Of a stretch of 41,696 nucleotides of DNA, positions 24,648 to 33,143 are shown piece by piece. The DNA lies in the NCBI GenBank assembly GCA_031295725.1, contig JAUMNV010000079.1, forward strand, positions 1-41,696. The letters run 5' to 3'. The first letter of the stretch is position 1. Each line of letters opens with the position of its first letter. The notes under the pieces were generated by a model. It did no database searches. It saw only the letters and a program-made list of their open reading frames with translations, and was not told where the DNA came from. The stretch comes from Collinsella sp. (GTDB lineage: Bacteria > Actinomycetota > Coriobacteriia > Coriobacteriales > Coriobacteriaceae). The translations under genes and the position numbers were made by a program.

Positions 24648-26042
24648 CTAATTCAAGTTGAGATGGAGCAAAAGAGCTTCGCGCTCGTTGGGAATGTTGT
24701 CTTCGATCACGGCGTCGAGGGCGGAGTTGAGAAGCTGACCCAGTTCCGGCCCGGGCTTGACTCCGGCACGGATCAGGTCGCCGCCGTTGATGGCGAGCAT
24801 CTTGAGCGTATAGGGCTCCCCTGCCTTCAGCAGCTCGTGCGCCATCGCGCGCATCTCCTCAATCGTCTCAACGTAATAGAAGCACGACGGGGCCTTGCCG
24901 AGCGTGTCAGCACGCTTAAGGTCCATGAGCTCGTCAATCAGACGGGCCGTGTCGACGCCCTCACCCGAAAGCGCACACATCATATTGAGCAGGCAGGATC
25001 GCTCGGGACGCAGCGGTTTGTCGTGATATTTGATGAGCAGGCACACGTCGCGCACCAGGTCGTGCGAGAGAGCCAGGCGATCCATAATGACGCGCGCTTT
25101 CTTGGCGCCGAGCTCGGGATGACCGTAGAAGTGTCCGCTGCCGGCGTGATCGACCGTAAAGCACTCGGGCTTGGAGACATCGTGCAAAAACGCCGCCCAC
25201 ATAAGGCTCGACGATGGCGCGACGCCGTCGCACAGCGCCAACTCCCCTGCCACTGTCAGCACACGGGAGATATGCTCGTAGACGTTAAACGCATGGTAGA
25301 CACTTCGCTGATCAAACCCGCGACCCGCTGCCAACTCGGGCACAGCGGCACAGATGAGCTCGGGATAGCGAAGCATCGCGTCCCCCCCATGACCGGTCGA
25401 AAGAATGCCCTCGAGCTCAATACCCACACGCTCGCGCGCCACGGCATCGAGCAGCGGCGCGCACTCGGCAAGCGCACGCTTAGTCTCGGGCTCAATCATA
25501 AAGTCCAGACGGCAGGCAAAGCGCACCGCACGCAGCATGCGCAGGGCGTCCTCGTTAAAGCGACGCTTGGGATCACCGACAGCGCGAATCAGCTTGCGCT
25601 CCAGATCACCCTGGCCGTCGTAGCGGTCGACAATCCCGCGCTCGGGATGCCAGGCCATGGCGTTGACGGTAAAGTCGCGGCGCGCCAAATCGTCCTCGAG
25701 CGAGGCAGCACGCTCCACACTCTGGGGATGGCGACCATCGGTATAGAAGCCATCCAGACGGTACGTGGTGACCTCGATACGCTCGCCATCGGAAATAGCC
25801 GTGATTCCGCCAAATTTAATGCCCGACTCCACAACCACGATGCCGGCGGCCTCGAGCGCCGCCTTGGACTCCTGCCACAGGCCGCTACAGCACATATCAA
25901 CATCGTGGCTGGGGCACCCCATCAGGGCGTCGCGCACCCAACCGCCCACGTACCAAGCCTCAAGACCAGCCGCCTCAAGCGCGCGCAGGACGCGTAGGGA
26001 CGCATCGGACGGTTGTGTACCGTTGAGCGAAACATTGCACAT
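24648..26042 (-). CDS. cca: CCA tRNA nucleotidyltransferase
   Basis: 464 residues, class II nucleotidyltransferase that adds or repairs the 3' CCA of tRNA. The head domain shows Y-V-G-G-W-V-R-D near residue 33 and the catalytic pair in H-D-V-D-M near 48. R-R-D-F-T-V-N-A-M-A and R-R-F-N-E-D-A-L-R-M-L-R-A-V-R-F follow. A C-terminal HD domain (F-L-H-D-V-S-K-P) is fused, as in many bacteria. ATG 26042 has AGGAGG eight bases upstream, overruling a GTG six codons earlier. It lies next to tRNA genes, which fits but is probably incidental. Confidence 0.93.
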   Translation of the reverse strand: MCNVSLNGTQPSDASLRVLRALEAAGLEAWYVGGWVRDALMGCPSHDVDMCCSGLWQESKAALEAAGIVVVESGIKFGGITAISDGERIEVTTYRLDGFYTDGRHPQSVERAASLEDDLARRDFTVNAMAWHPERGIVDRYDGQGDLERKLIRAVGDPKRRFNEDALRMLRAVRFACRLDFMIEPETKRALAECAPLLDAVARERVGIELEGILSTGHGGDAMLRYPELICAAVPELAAGRGFDQRSVYHAFNVYEHISRVLTVAGELALCDGVAPSSSLMWAAFLHDVSKPECFTVDHAGSGHFYGHPELGAKKARVIMDRLALSHDLVRDVCLLIKYHDKPLRPERSCLLNMMCALSGEGVDTARLIDELMDLKRADTLGKAPSCFYYVETIEEMRAMAHELLKAGEPYTLKMLAINGGDLIRAGVKPGPELGQLLNSALDAVIEDNIPNEREALLLHLNLN

Positions 26043-26184
26043 GCCTATGGCCTCCTGCACTTGTGAGCGTTAATCGATGGTTCTCAAGAAGTCTAACAAG
26101 AAACGAGAAAGCGCGCACACGCAATCGCGTCGTTGATTAGATAAAACGAGACAGCAGACACCACATATGTTCAGCGCGCAAAAA

Positions 26185-26214
26185 ACACCCGCCTTGGTAA
26201 TCCAAAGCGGGTGT
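26185..26214 (-). terminator. Terminator after the distal fruK paralogue
   Basis: ACACCCGC…GCGGGTGT stem extended by CCAA/TTGG-type pairs, followed on the minus strand by TTTTTTG. Lies about 25 bases past the stop of the gene at 26238 and separates the fructose locus from cca. Confidence 0.9.
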
Positions 26215-26237
26215 TCGGCAAAGATGTATCGATGCGG

Positions 26238-27170
26238 CTAGCAGACCTGGCGAACCTCGATGTGCTTCTTATATTCGTCCACCTTGGCAAAATCGCCCAA
26301 ACCGGGGCACTCGACCACGTTGGCGCCGGTGGCCATCGACAGGCGCAGGGCGTCCTCGACGCGCTCGGGGGCGTCATGCCACACGGACAGGAAGGCAGCG
26401 AGCGAGGAATCGCCGGCACACACCGTCGACAGCAGCTTGACGTCGAAGGTGCGGTTGGCAAACCAGATATGCTCGCCGTTGGAGAAGTACGCACCGGCGC
26501 CACCGAGGGTCAGCAGCACGTTCTTGGCGCCCTTGGCATGAAGCTCAGCCATAGCGCCCTTGACGGACTCATCGTCGCCACCGCTCACCTTAATGCCAAA
26601 GATATCGAGCAACTCGTCGTCATTGGGCTTGATCAGCAGCGGCTCCATGGCAATGAGATCTGCCAGCTGATGGCTCGAAATGTCGAGAACGAACTCGGCA
26701 CCCTTGGCCTTGACGCGGCGCAGAACCTCGGCCAGGAAGCCCTCGGAAGTGTTGGGAGGCAGCGAGCCGCTGATTACCAGGCAGGTCATGTCATCGAGCG
26801 AATCGATGAGCTCAAACATCTCCTGCTCATTGGCCTCGTTGATGGCGGCACCGGCGTTGACCATGTTGTACTCGGTGTCGGGGCCGGCATTGAGGAACAC
26901 GTTGACGCGCGTGATGCCGTCGGTCCACACGGGCTTGACGGGCACGCCCAGGGCCTCGGCGCCCTTGACGATGAACTCGCCCGAGAAACCAGCGAAGAAG
27001 CCCAGGATCGTGGTGTCGACACCGTAGTGGTCAAGCGTAAACGAGACGTTGAGGCCCTTGCCGTTGGGCGTATAGACGGCGTTGCGAGTACGCGTAACGG
27101 TGTTGGCAGCAAGGCCGTCGCAGGCGATGTTGTAGTCAATGGCGGGATTTGCAGTGAGCGTGTAAATCAT
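26238..27170 (-). CDS. fruK: PfkB-family 1-phosphofructokinase paralogue 2
   Basis: 310 residues, ribokinase/PfkB fold of the 1-phosphofructokinase/tagatose-6-phosphate kinase type. T-L-T-A-N-P-A-I-D opens it, N-G-K-G-L-N-V-S is the substrate loop, G-F-F-A-G-F follows, L-L-I-K-P-N-D-D-E-L is in the middle, and the C-terminal anion-hole/catalytic motif is T-V-C-A-G-D-S. The usual G of GAGD is Cys here. It closely resembles the upstream paralogue and is cut off from it by a terminator, so it may have its own promoter. ATG 27170 has AAAGGAA upstream. Sugar-phosphate specificity may differ from the paralogue. Confidence 0.85.
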   Translation of the reverse strand: MIYTLTANPAIDYNIACDGLAANTVTRTRNAVYTPNGKGLNVSFTLDHYGVDTTILGFFAGFSGEFIVKGAEALGVPVKPVWTDGITRVNVFLNAGPDTEYNMVNAGAAINEANEQEMFELIDSLDDMTCLVISGSLPPNTSEGFLAEVLRRVKAKGAEFVLDISSHQLADLIAMEPLLIKPNDDELLDIFGIKVSGGDDESVKGAMAELHAKGAKNVLLTLGGAGAYFSNGEHIWFANRTFDVKLLSTVCAGDSSLAAFLSVWHDAPERVEDALRLSMATGANVVECPGLGDFAKVDEYKKHIEVRQVC

Positions 27171-27178
27171 GAATGTTC

Positions 27179-27206
27179 CTTTCACGAAGCAACGTGTTAA
27201 TGAAAG
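27179..27206 (-). promoter_or_regulatory. CTTTCA/TGAAAG inverted repeat and -10-like TATACT
   Basis: CTTTCA at 27179-27184 and TGAAAG at 27201-27206 form an inverted pair over the leader of the distal kinase gene. TATACT on the minus strand at about 27205-27210 could be a -10 element. The same TGAAAG word recurs in the PTS promoter region at 33144-33180. Confidence 0.35.
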
Positions 27207-27299
27207 TATATTCCACGCATAGACAAAAGGCTAGGACAACTCGGTGAACGGTGTGGAAGCGATGAAGTACGGCGGGACACGTCTCCCCCATGGCGGAAC

Positions 27300-27331
27300 A
27301 AAAAAGGCGCCCCGGCCGAAACCGGGGCGCC
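27300..27331 (-). terminator. Terminator between the two fruK paralogues
   Basis: Ten-pair perfect GC stem (GGCGCCCCGG/CCGGGGCGCC, arms 27306-27315 and 27322-27331), followed on the minus strand by TTTTTTGTT. A strong factor-independent terminator about 30 bases past the stop of the gene at 27360. Confidence 0.92.
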
Positions 27332-27359
27332 GCATGCGCACGAATGTGTCGCGTTTCGA

Positions 27360-28292
27360 TTACTGACGATCGAGCTTGCGGACAGCAACGCGCTTGCTGT
27401 ACTCATCGACGTGACCAAAGTCGCCGATGCCGACGGACTCGGCAACGTTGGCGCCGGTGGCCATAGCGAGCTTCATGGCCTCCTCGACGTTGTCGCGATC
27501 CCTGTACCACTTGTGCAGGAACGCAGCAAGGGTGCAGTCGCCGGCGCAGACGGAAGAGACCAGCTTGATGTTGAACTCACGCTTGGCGTACCAGATGTCC
27601 TCGCCGTTGGAGAAGTAAGCGTCGCCGCGGCTACCACGGGTGAGCAGCACGTTCTGAACGCCAGCGTCGTGAGCCATCTTCATGGCGACGCGAACCTCGT
27701 CGTCGGTGTCGACCGGCACGCCGAAGATGGCCTTCATCTCGTGATGGTTCGGCTTGATGAGCAGCGGCTTCTTGTGAGCGAGCTCCTTGAGCTTGTCGGA
27801 GGACAGGTCCAAGACGACGTCGGCGCCACGAGCCTGAGCGTGCTCCATGACCTGAGCCAGGAAGTCGGGCGTAGCTTTGGGAGGAACGGAGCCGGAGACG
27901 ATCAGGCACTCAAGATCGCCCGCGGTATCCAGGATGTTGTAGAGCTCCTCCTGGTGCTGCGGCGTGATCGGAGCACCCGGGTTCAGGATGCCGTACTCGT
28001 GCTGGCCATCGTTGACGTAGGTGTTGATGCGCGTGATACCGTCGGTCCAGACCGGGCGGCAGAGGCAACCCAGGTTCATGACCTCCTCGACGATGAACTT
28101 GCCCGTGAAGCCGGCGAAGAAGCCGAGCGCGACGGTGTCGACGCCCATCTTCTTAAAGGCGAAGGACACGTCGAGGCCCTTGCCGTTAGCCGTGTAGCTG
28201 GCCGAGCCGGTGCGGACGTTCTCGTCGGGCTCGAGCGGAGAGCTCGAAACCGTCATGTCGACAGCCGGGTTAGCGGTTAGCGTGTAGAACAT
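27360..28292 (-). CDS. fruK: PfkB-family 1-phosphofructokinase paralogue 1
   Basis: 310 residues, same family and architecture as the gene at 26238. T-L-T-A-N-P-A-V-D, N-G-K-G-L-D-V-S, G-F-F-A-G-F-T-G-K-F, L-L-I-K-P-N-H-H-E-M and S-V-C-A-G-D-C are seen, again with Cys in place of the first Gly of GAGD. It phosphorylates fructose-1-phosphate to the bisphosphate downstream of the fructose PTS. It follows ptsI by 74 bases that hold an 8-bp-stem hairpin (28320-28349) without a U-tract. Confidence 0.88.
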   Translation of the reverse strand: MFYTLTANPAVDMTVSSSPLEPDENVRTGSASYTANGKGLDVSFAFKKMGVDTVALGFFAGFTGKFIVEEVMNLGCLCRPVWTDGITRINTYVNDGQHEYGILNPGAPITPQHQEELYNILDTAGDLECLIVSGSVPPKATPDFLAQVMEHAQARGADVVLDLSSDKLKELAHKKPLLIKPNHHEMKAIFGVPVDTDDEVRVAMKMAHDAGVQNVLLTRGSRGDAYFSNGEDIWYAKREFNIKLVSSVCAGDCTLAAFLHKWYRDRDNVEEAMKLAMATGANVAESVGIGDFGHVDEYSKRVAVRKLDRQ

Positions 28293-28366
28293 TTACAGTA
28301 CCCCCTGTATATGTGAGGGCCGCGTGGCCGGCCCATTCCAACCACGCGGTTACCTCTGATACCAAA

Positions 28367-30070
28367 TTAGCGAGCTGCGGACTCGAGCAGTGCCTTGACC
28401 TCGGCGGCGGTGTTGCAGGCGAGTGCCTTCTCGGCGAGCTCGTCGCACTCGGCCTTGGTCCACTGGCTGATAGTCTTGCGGGCGCGCAGGATCGACGGAG
28501 CGCTCATCGAGAACTCCTCCAGGCCCCAGCTGATCAGCAGCGGCTCGAGCAGCGGATCGGCAGCGGCCTCGCCGCACATACCGACCATGATGCCGGCCTT
28601 CACGCCGCTCTCGATGATGTTCTTGAGCGAGCGGAGCACGGCGGGATAGTAAACCTGGTACAGGTTGGAGATGGTGTCGTTACCACGGTCGGCGCACATG
28701 GTGTAGCCGATCAGGTCGTTGGTGCCGATGGAGAAGAAGTCGGCAACCTCGGCAAGACGGTCTGCGAGCAGCGAAGCGGCGGGTGTCTCGACCATGATGC
28801 CGACCTCGATGTTCTCGTTGAACTTGCGACCCTCTTCGGTCAGCTCGGCCTTGCACTGCTCGACGAGCTCCTTGACAGCCAAGACCTCCTCGACGCAGGT
28901 GACGAGCGGGATCATGATCTTGACGTCACCGAAGGCGCTAGCGCGCAGCAGAGCGCGGAGCTGGACCTTGTACTGGTCGGGATTGGCCAGGCAGTAACGC
29001 ACGGCGCGGAAGCCCATGAAGGGGTTGTCTTCCTTGACCATATGCAGATACGGAATCTCCTTGTCGCCACCCACATCGAGCGTACGGATGATGACCGGAG
29101 CACCCTTGAGCGCGCTGGCGACCTTACGGTAGGCGTTGAACTGCTCCTCCTCGGAAGGAAGCTCGGCAGAGTCCATGAACAGGAACTCGGAGCGGAACAG
29201 ACCGATGGCCTCGGCATCGTGATCGAGCGCGTTGGGCACGTCATCAGGGTTACCGATGTTGCAGGCGATGATCTTCTTGATGCCATCGGCAGTCACGGAC
29301 GGCTTGCCACGGAAGGCCTCGAGGGCTGCCTTCTCGGCAGCGAAGGCCTCGGCCTTGGCGGTGTAGGCAGCGAGCGTCTCCTCGTCGGGATCGGCCTCAA
29401 CGATACCCTTGCCACCGTCGACGACAACGGTCATACCGTTGCGCAGCGCGGTGCAGCTGTTGGAAACCGAAAGGACAGCCGGGATCTCGAGGGCACGCGC
29501 GATGATCGCGGAGTGCGACGTGCGGCCACCGGTCTCGGTGACGATACCGGCAACGTGGGCCTTATCGATCGTGGCGGTCATGGACGGCGTGAGGTCATGC
29601 ACGACAACGACGGTGTTCTCGGGCAGGACGGAGAGGTCGACGACCTCCTTGCCCAGCAGCTCGGCCAGAATACCGGTGCGGATGTCGGCGATGTCGGCCG
29701 CGCGCAGACGGAACATCTCGTCGTCCATGGACAGGAACATGTTCTCGAACATGGTCGAGGTGTCCATGAGCGCCTGCTCGGCACAGGTACCGCCGTCAAT
29801 GGCGGCGTTGATGGCGTCGGTCATACCCGGATCCTGAGCCAGGACAATATGTCCGCTCATGATCTCGGCCTCGGCCTCGCCCACCGTCTCCTTCATGTGG
29901 TCGGCCTGAGCCTGGGTCTTCTCGCAGAAGACCGAAAGAGCGGACTGATAGCGCTCCTTCTCTGCTGCCGAATCAGCAACCTCATGCGGCTCAAACGTCA
30001 AGTCGGGATCGACGGCGACCATGACGGTGCCGATACCGATGCCCTCGGAAGCGTTGACTCCCTGATACAT
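28367..30070 (-). CDS. ptsI: PTS enzyme I
   Basis: 567 residues, phosphoenolpyruvate–protein phosphotransferase that starts the PTS relay. The phosphorylated His is at about 186 in G-G-R-T-S-H-S-A-I-I. The C-terminal PEP-binding barrel shows G-L-F-R-S-E-F-L-F-M, M-G-F-R-A-V-R, G-I-M-V-E-T-P-A-A and S-I-G-T-N-D-L-I-G-Y-T, with V-G-M-C-G-E-A near the end carrying the catalytic Cys. ATG 30070 (M-Y-Q-G-V) is favoured because GAGAGGAA lies about seven bases upstream. The ATG two codons earlier has no room for a ribosome site. Confidence 0.95.
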   Translation of the reverse strand: MYQGVNASEGIGIGTVMVAVDPDLTFEPHEVADSAAEKERYQSALSVFCEKTQAQADHMKETVGEAEAEIMSGHIVLAQDPGMTDAINAAIDGGTCAEQALMDTSTMFENMFLSMDDEMFRLRAADIADIRTGILAELLGKEVVDLSVLPENTVVVVHDLTPSMTATIDKAHVAGIVTETGGRTSHSAIIARALEIPAVLSVSNSCTALRNGMTVVVDGGKGIVEADPDEETLAAYTAKAEAFAAEKAALEAFRGKPSVTADGIKKIIACNIGNPDDVPNALDHDAEAIGLFRSEFLFMDSAELPSEEEQFNAYRKVASALKGAPVIIRTLDVGGDKEIPYLHMVKEDNPFMGFRAVRYCLANPDQYKVQLRALLRASAFGDVKIMIPLVTCVEEVLAVKELVEQCKAELTEEGRKFNENIEVGIMVETPAASLLADRLAEVADFFSIGTNDLIGYTMCADRGNDTISNLYQVYYPAVLRSLKNIIESGVKAGIMVGMCGEAAADPLLEPLLISWGLEEFSMSAPSILRARKTISQWTKAECDELAEKALACNTAAEVKALLESAAR

Positions 30071-30128
30071 TCCCATTCCTCTCTCCGTGTCATGTGATAA
30101 AGCGTTTTGCCATATCCATGACAAAAGA

Positions 30129-30158
30129 GCGCAGTTACCTTACAACAGGTCACTGCGC
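30129..30158 (-). terminator. Hairpin between ptsH and ptsI
   Basis: Twelve-pair stem with one mismatch (GCGCAGTGACCT/AGGTAACTGCGC on the minus strand), followed by TCTTTTGT. Likely a partial terminator or attenuator that would give HPr in excess over enzyme I. Confidence 0.6.
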
Positions 30159-30203
30159 CCCCAAATATGAACTTAGTTGTTCAACATGCGACCCGTTTGA
30201 GTT

Positions 30204-30467
30204 CTACTCGCCAAGACCGCTCTTGATGAGCTCGATGGCAGCAGCCAGAGCCTCGGCCTCGTCAGCGCCGTCACACTTGACCTCGACCTCGGTGCCGCAG
30301 GGGATACCAGCAGCCATGAGGGCCATCGGGGACTTGCCGTTGACCTCCTTCTCGGGGGTGACGACCGTCACGTCACAGGCGTACTTGCCCATGGTGGAGG
30401 CGAACAGACCAGCCGGACGCATGTGCAGACCCTGAGGATTAACGAGGGTAGCCTTCTCAGAAACCAT
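30204..30467 (-). CDS. ptsH: PTS phosphocarrier HPr
   Basis: 87 residues, the full family length. The phospho-carrier His15 is in N-P-Q-G-L-H-M-R-P-A-G and Ser46 in G-K-S-P-M-A-L-M, so the regulatory HPr-kinase type site is present. It passes phosphate from enzyme I to the fructose IIA domain encoded upstream. AAAAAAGGAG precedes the ATG. The ~545-base gap upstream suggests its own promoter. Confidence 0.95.
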   Translation of the reverse strand: MVSEKATLVNPQGLHMRPAGLFASTMGKYACDVTVVTPEKEVNGKSPMALMAAGIPCGTEVEVKCDGADEAEALAAAIELIKSGLGE

Positions 30468-30605
30468 AGTTGACTCCTTTTTTGTGTTTAACCCCTGTCA
30501 TGTATGTGGCAGGAGTCAGATTCACGACGTTGTTTATATTAACTCACATCAAACGGTTTTTCATTATGTTTCGGACGAATTGTTGGACAGATGTGTTTGT
30601 CGTCC

Positions 30606-30757
30606 GCTTGCTCGCCCACAGGGGGCCGGGTGCGGCCAGTGAGATTTCCTGCTCTACAGTCCTGCTCGCACGAAGAGCACATTAAGTGCTCTTCGGCTCG
30701 TGCGGAACTCGCGATAAATCTCACTGGCCGCGCCCGGCCCCCTGTGGGCGAGCAAGC
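30606..30757. repeat. Large inverted repeat with 42-bp arms
   Basis: Arms 30606-30647 and 30716-30757 are complementary with a single mismatch (which becomes a wobble pair in RNA). A second, 10-bp perfect hairpin (30671-30680/30686-30695) lies in the middle. The whole would fold into one ~150-base cruciform or RNA. No ORF of note; suggests a small non-autonomous mobile element or structured repeat. Confidence 0.85.
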
Positions 30758-30860
30758 TGCAGAAACTCGGTCGGTCCAGAGCAATATCGTGCGAACGGAA
30801 TTCTGGCTAATGATCTGTTCGCGACAAAGACTCGATAGGTAGCCCCCTCTATGCCCTTTT

Positions 30861-30933
30861 ATAAGTTGCGGTGAAATAGGGACAGAATTTGGGGTTGAAT
30901 CGTTTAAACAGTCCCTATTTCACCGCAACTTAT
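30861..30933. repeat. 73-base palindrome with 23-bp perfect arms
   Basis: Arms 30861-30883 and 30911-30933 are exact reverse complements; the 27-base centre is AT-rich. Twenty bases of the right arm recur at 145-164. A REP/BIME-like or miniature mobile element is the likely reading. Confidence 0.88.
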
Positions 30934-30943
30934 TTGGGGATGA

Positions 30944-30977
30944 AAAAGGCGGAGGCCCTGGAGAGGGTCTCCGCCTT
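30944..30977 (-). terminator. Terminator of the fructose PTS gene
   Basis: Stem AAAGGCGGAGA/CCTCCGCCTTT with internal pairs, followed on the minus strand by TTTTT. About 35 bases past the permease stop. Confidence 0.9.
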
Positions 30978-31012
30978 TGTTACAGGGGCGATATTATTCG
31001 CTAACTGCTGGA

Positions 31013-33016
31013 TTAGACCAGGCGAGCGTTGATCGTCTTGGCGATCTCGGCGGCGTCGGTGGAACCCTTGACAGTGGCACGGAAGTCCTCGTCCATGAGC
31101 GCCTCGGCGACCTTGGACAGGATCTTGAGGTGCGTAGTGCCGGCCTGGGCACCGGGGATGAGCAGGGCGATAGCCACGTTGACGGGAGCGCCGTCCATGG
31201 TGTCCCAACCGGTCACGCCGGACTCGTCCTTGACGACGATGACGGCAGCCTCGGTAATGGCGTCGGACTTGGCATGCGGGATGGCGAAGCCCTCCATCAT
31301 GCCCGTGGTGCCCTCGGCCTCGCGGGCCAGGAAGGCGTTCATCACGGCGTCGGCGTCGCTTGCGATACCGGCCTTGACGGCCTGGTTGGAAACGAAGCTC
31401 AGAGCCTCGTCACGAGAAGCGAAGTCCTCGGCAACAAAGACATTCTCGACCTTCACGAAGTCGGCAGCCTCGGCCTTGGGGGCCTCGACGGCAGCGGCCT
31501 TGGGGGCCCCAACGGGCTTGGCTGCAGGAGCGGCCTTCTGGTTCTTCTCGAAGTCGTACTTCTTGAAAGCCACGAACAGGATGCCACCGACCACGGCGCC
31601 GATGAGGATCGCGAGGACCCACAGCGGACCGTTCTCGACAACGGGCAGGACCAGGAAGCCACCGTGAGGCGCCGGATCGTGAACGTTGAACATAATGGTC
31701 AGGATCGAAGCGATAGAGGAACCGAGCATCATGATGGGCATGACGGGCCAGATGTTCTTGGTCATGAACGGAATGGCGCCCTCGGTGATGTGGGTGCAAC
31801 CAAGGATGAGGTTGACGACACCGGCGTCGTGATCCTCCTGGCTGAAGTACTTCTTGCCGACAACGACGGCAAAGGTGGTGATCAGCGGCGGAACGATGCA
31901 GGCGGCGGAGACGGCAGCCATGAAGTTGGTGCCGAAGTTATAGGTATCGGTGCCAACACCGGCGGCCAGAGCCTCGGTGAGCATAGCGGTACCGGTGACA
32001 TAAGCAGCCTTGTTGACCGGGCCGCCCATGTCAAAGGCGCACATGCAGCCAATAGCAAGACCCAGGACAACGGCGCCAGAGGCGGACAGGCCCTTGAGGA
32101 AGTCCATCATGGCGGTGTTGATGGCAGCCATGGGGCCGGAAATGCCGAGCATGACTAGGCCGACAATAGCCGTCGAGAACAGCGGGTACAGGAAGATAGC
32201 CTTAAGGCCGTCCAGGTTCTTGGGCAGGCCGGCAAAGACCTTCTCGAGCAGCAGGATGACATAGCCGGCGAGGAAGCCACCGACGATGCCGCCCAGGAAG
32301 CCGAAGCCCACGCCGGCGCCACCGGCGTCGATCATGCCGGTCTCGGCGTTAACAGGCAGGCCCTGGATGGCAATCATACCGGCAACGAAACCGGGGACGA
32401 GCGCCGGGCGCTTGCCGATGGATTCGGCGATGTAGGCGGAAAGCACCGGAACCATAAGGTTCATGGCGATGCCGCCGATGATCTTAAGCATCGCAGCAAA
32501 GCTGTTGTAGTCAGACGCCGTCGAATCGAAGGACGTAATGCCCCACAGGAACGAGACAGCGGTCAGAACACCACCGGCAACGACGAAGACCAGCATGTGG
32601 CTGACGCCGTTCATGAGGTGCTTGTAGATGACGTGGCCGATGGACTCCTTCTCCTCGACCTCGTCCTCGACATCGGCAGCAGCCGCAACCGTGCTGTCGC
32701 CCTTGGCGGCGAGCGCGCGGTCAATCAGCTTACCGGCGGCCTCAACGGACAGGGCCTTGGAAACACCAACGGAAACCATGGGCTTACCGGCGAAACGCTC
32801 AGCCTGGACATCCTTGTCGGCTGCGACGACGACGGCCTTGGCACCAGCGATCTCACTCTTGGTGAGCTCGTTCTCGACACCGACCTGGCCATGAGTCTCG
32901 ACCTTAATGGTCAGACCGCGCTCGGCAGCTGCCTTCTCCAGCGCCTCCTTCGCCATGAAGGTGTGCGCAATGCCGGTCGGGCAACCGGTCGCGGCGATGA
33001 TGTCAAACTTAGCCAT
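31013..33016 (-). CDS. fruA: Fructose-type PTS permease, IIB-IIC-IIA
   Basis: 667 residues. IIB (1-~100): phosphocysteine in A-T-G-C-P-T-G-I-A-H-T at residue 12. IIC (~130-480): multiple membrane helices, G-G-P-V-N-K-A-A-Y and I-T-E-G-A-I-P-F. An Ala/Pro/Lys linker follows, then IIA (~520-667) with phospho-His in F-A-I-P-H-A-K. It imports and phosphorylates fructose (or a related ketose) to the 1-phosphate, matching the downstream PfkB kinases. AAGGAGG upstream of ATG 33016. Divergent from the RpiR-type regulator. Confidence 0.93.
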   Translation of the reverse strand: MAKFDIIAATGCPTGIAHTFMAKEALEKAAAERGLTIKVETHGQVGVENELTKSEIAGAKAVVVAADKDVQAERFAGKPMVSVGVSKALSVEAAGKLIDRALAAKGDSTVAAAADVEDEVEEKESIGHVIYKHLMNGVSHMLVFVVAGGVLTAVSFLWGITSFDSTASDYNSFAAMLKIIGGIAMNLMVPVLSAYIAESIGKRPALVPGFVAGMIAIQGLPVNAETGMIDAGGAGVGFGFLGGIVGGFLAGYVILLLEKVFAGLPKNLDGLKAIFLYPLFSTAIVGLVMLGISGPMAAINTAMMDFLKGLSASGAVVLGLAIGCMCAFDMGGPVNKAAYVTGTAMLTEALAAGVGTDTYNFGTNFMAAVSAACIVPPLITTFAVVVGKKYFSQEDHDAGVVNLILGCTHITEGAIPFMTKNIWPVMPIMMLGSSIASILTIMFNVHDPAPHGGFLVLPVVENGPLWVLAILIGAVVGGILFVAFKKYDFEKNQKAAPAAKPVGAPKAAAVEAPKAEAADFVKVENVFVAEDFASRDEALSFVSNQAVKAGIASDADAVMNAFLAREAEGTTGMMEGFAIPHAKSDAITEAAVIVVKDESGVTGWDTMDGAPVNVAIALLIPGAQAGTTHLKILSKVAEALMDEDFRATVKGSTDAAEIAKTINARLV

Positions 33017-33038
33017 GTGTCCCTCCTTCTTGAGTACA

Positions 33039-33054
33039 GCGCCCGCGGGCGCTC
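33039..33054. promoter_or_regulatory. Perfect 16-bp palindrome in the PTS leader
   Basis: AGCGCCCGCGGGCGCT is its own reverse complement and sits just upstream of the ribosome site of the PTS gene. Another hairpin (ACGCGC/GCGCGT, about 33061-33077) is next to it. Could be an RNA structure or a protein site. Confidence 0.4.
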
Positions 33055-33143
33055 CCCTACACGCGCTTCGATGCGCGTTTTTCCACAACTGAAAGATACC
33101 AACCTACCGTCCGCGTGAGAAGAGCTAAGGTGCAAATCTCCGG

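Larger units (their letters stand above)
30468..31012. other. Gene-free gap filled with palindromes
   Basis: No protein or RNA gene of known type is seen. It holds the ptsH leader (an AT-rich TATAAA-like -10 candidate near 30536-30541), a 42-bp-arm inverted repeat at 30606-30757, a 73-base palindrome at 30861-30933 and the terminator of the PTS permease gene at 30944-30977. Confidence 0.7.

Noticed and set aside
24663..25997. 444-codon plus-strand frame opposite cca
   Set aside because: Opposite strand of a convincing CCA-adding enzyme; no recognisable domain.
28313..30097. 594-codon plus-strand frame opposite ptsI
   Set aside because: Antisense shadow of PTS enzyme I; no ribosome site and repetitive Gly/Leu/Asp composition.
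33061..33082. Plus-strand terminator (ACGCGC hairpin plus TTTTT) before the regulator gene
   Set aside because: No plus-strand gene lies upstream to terminate; it is more likely part of the PTS leader on the minus strand.
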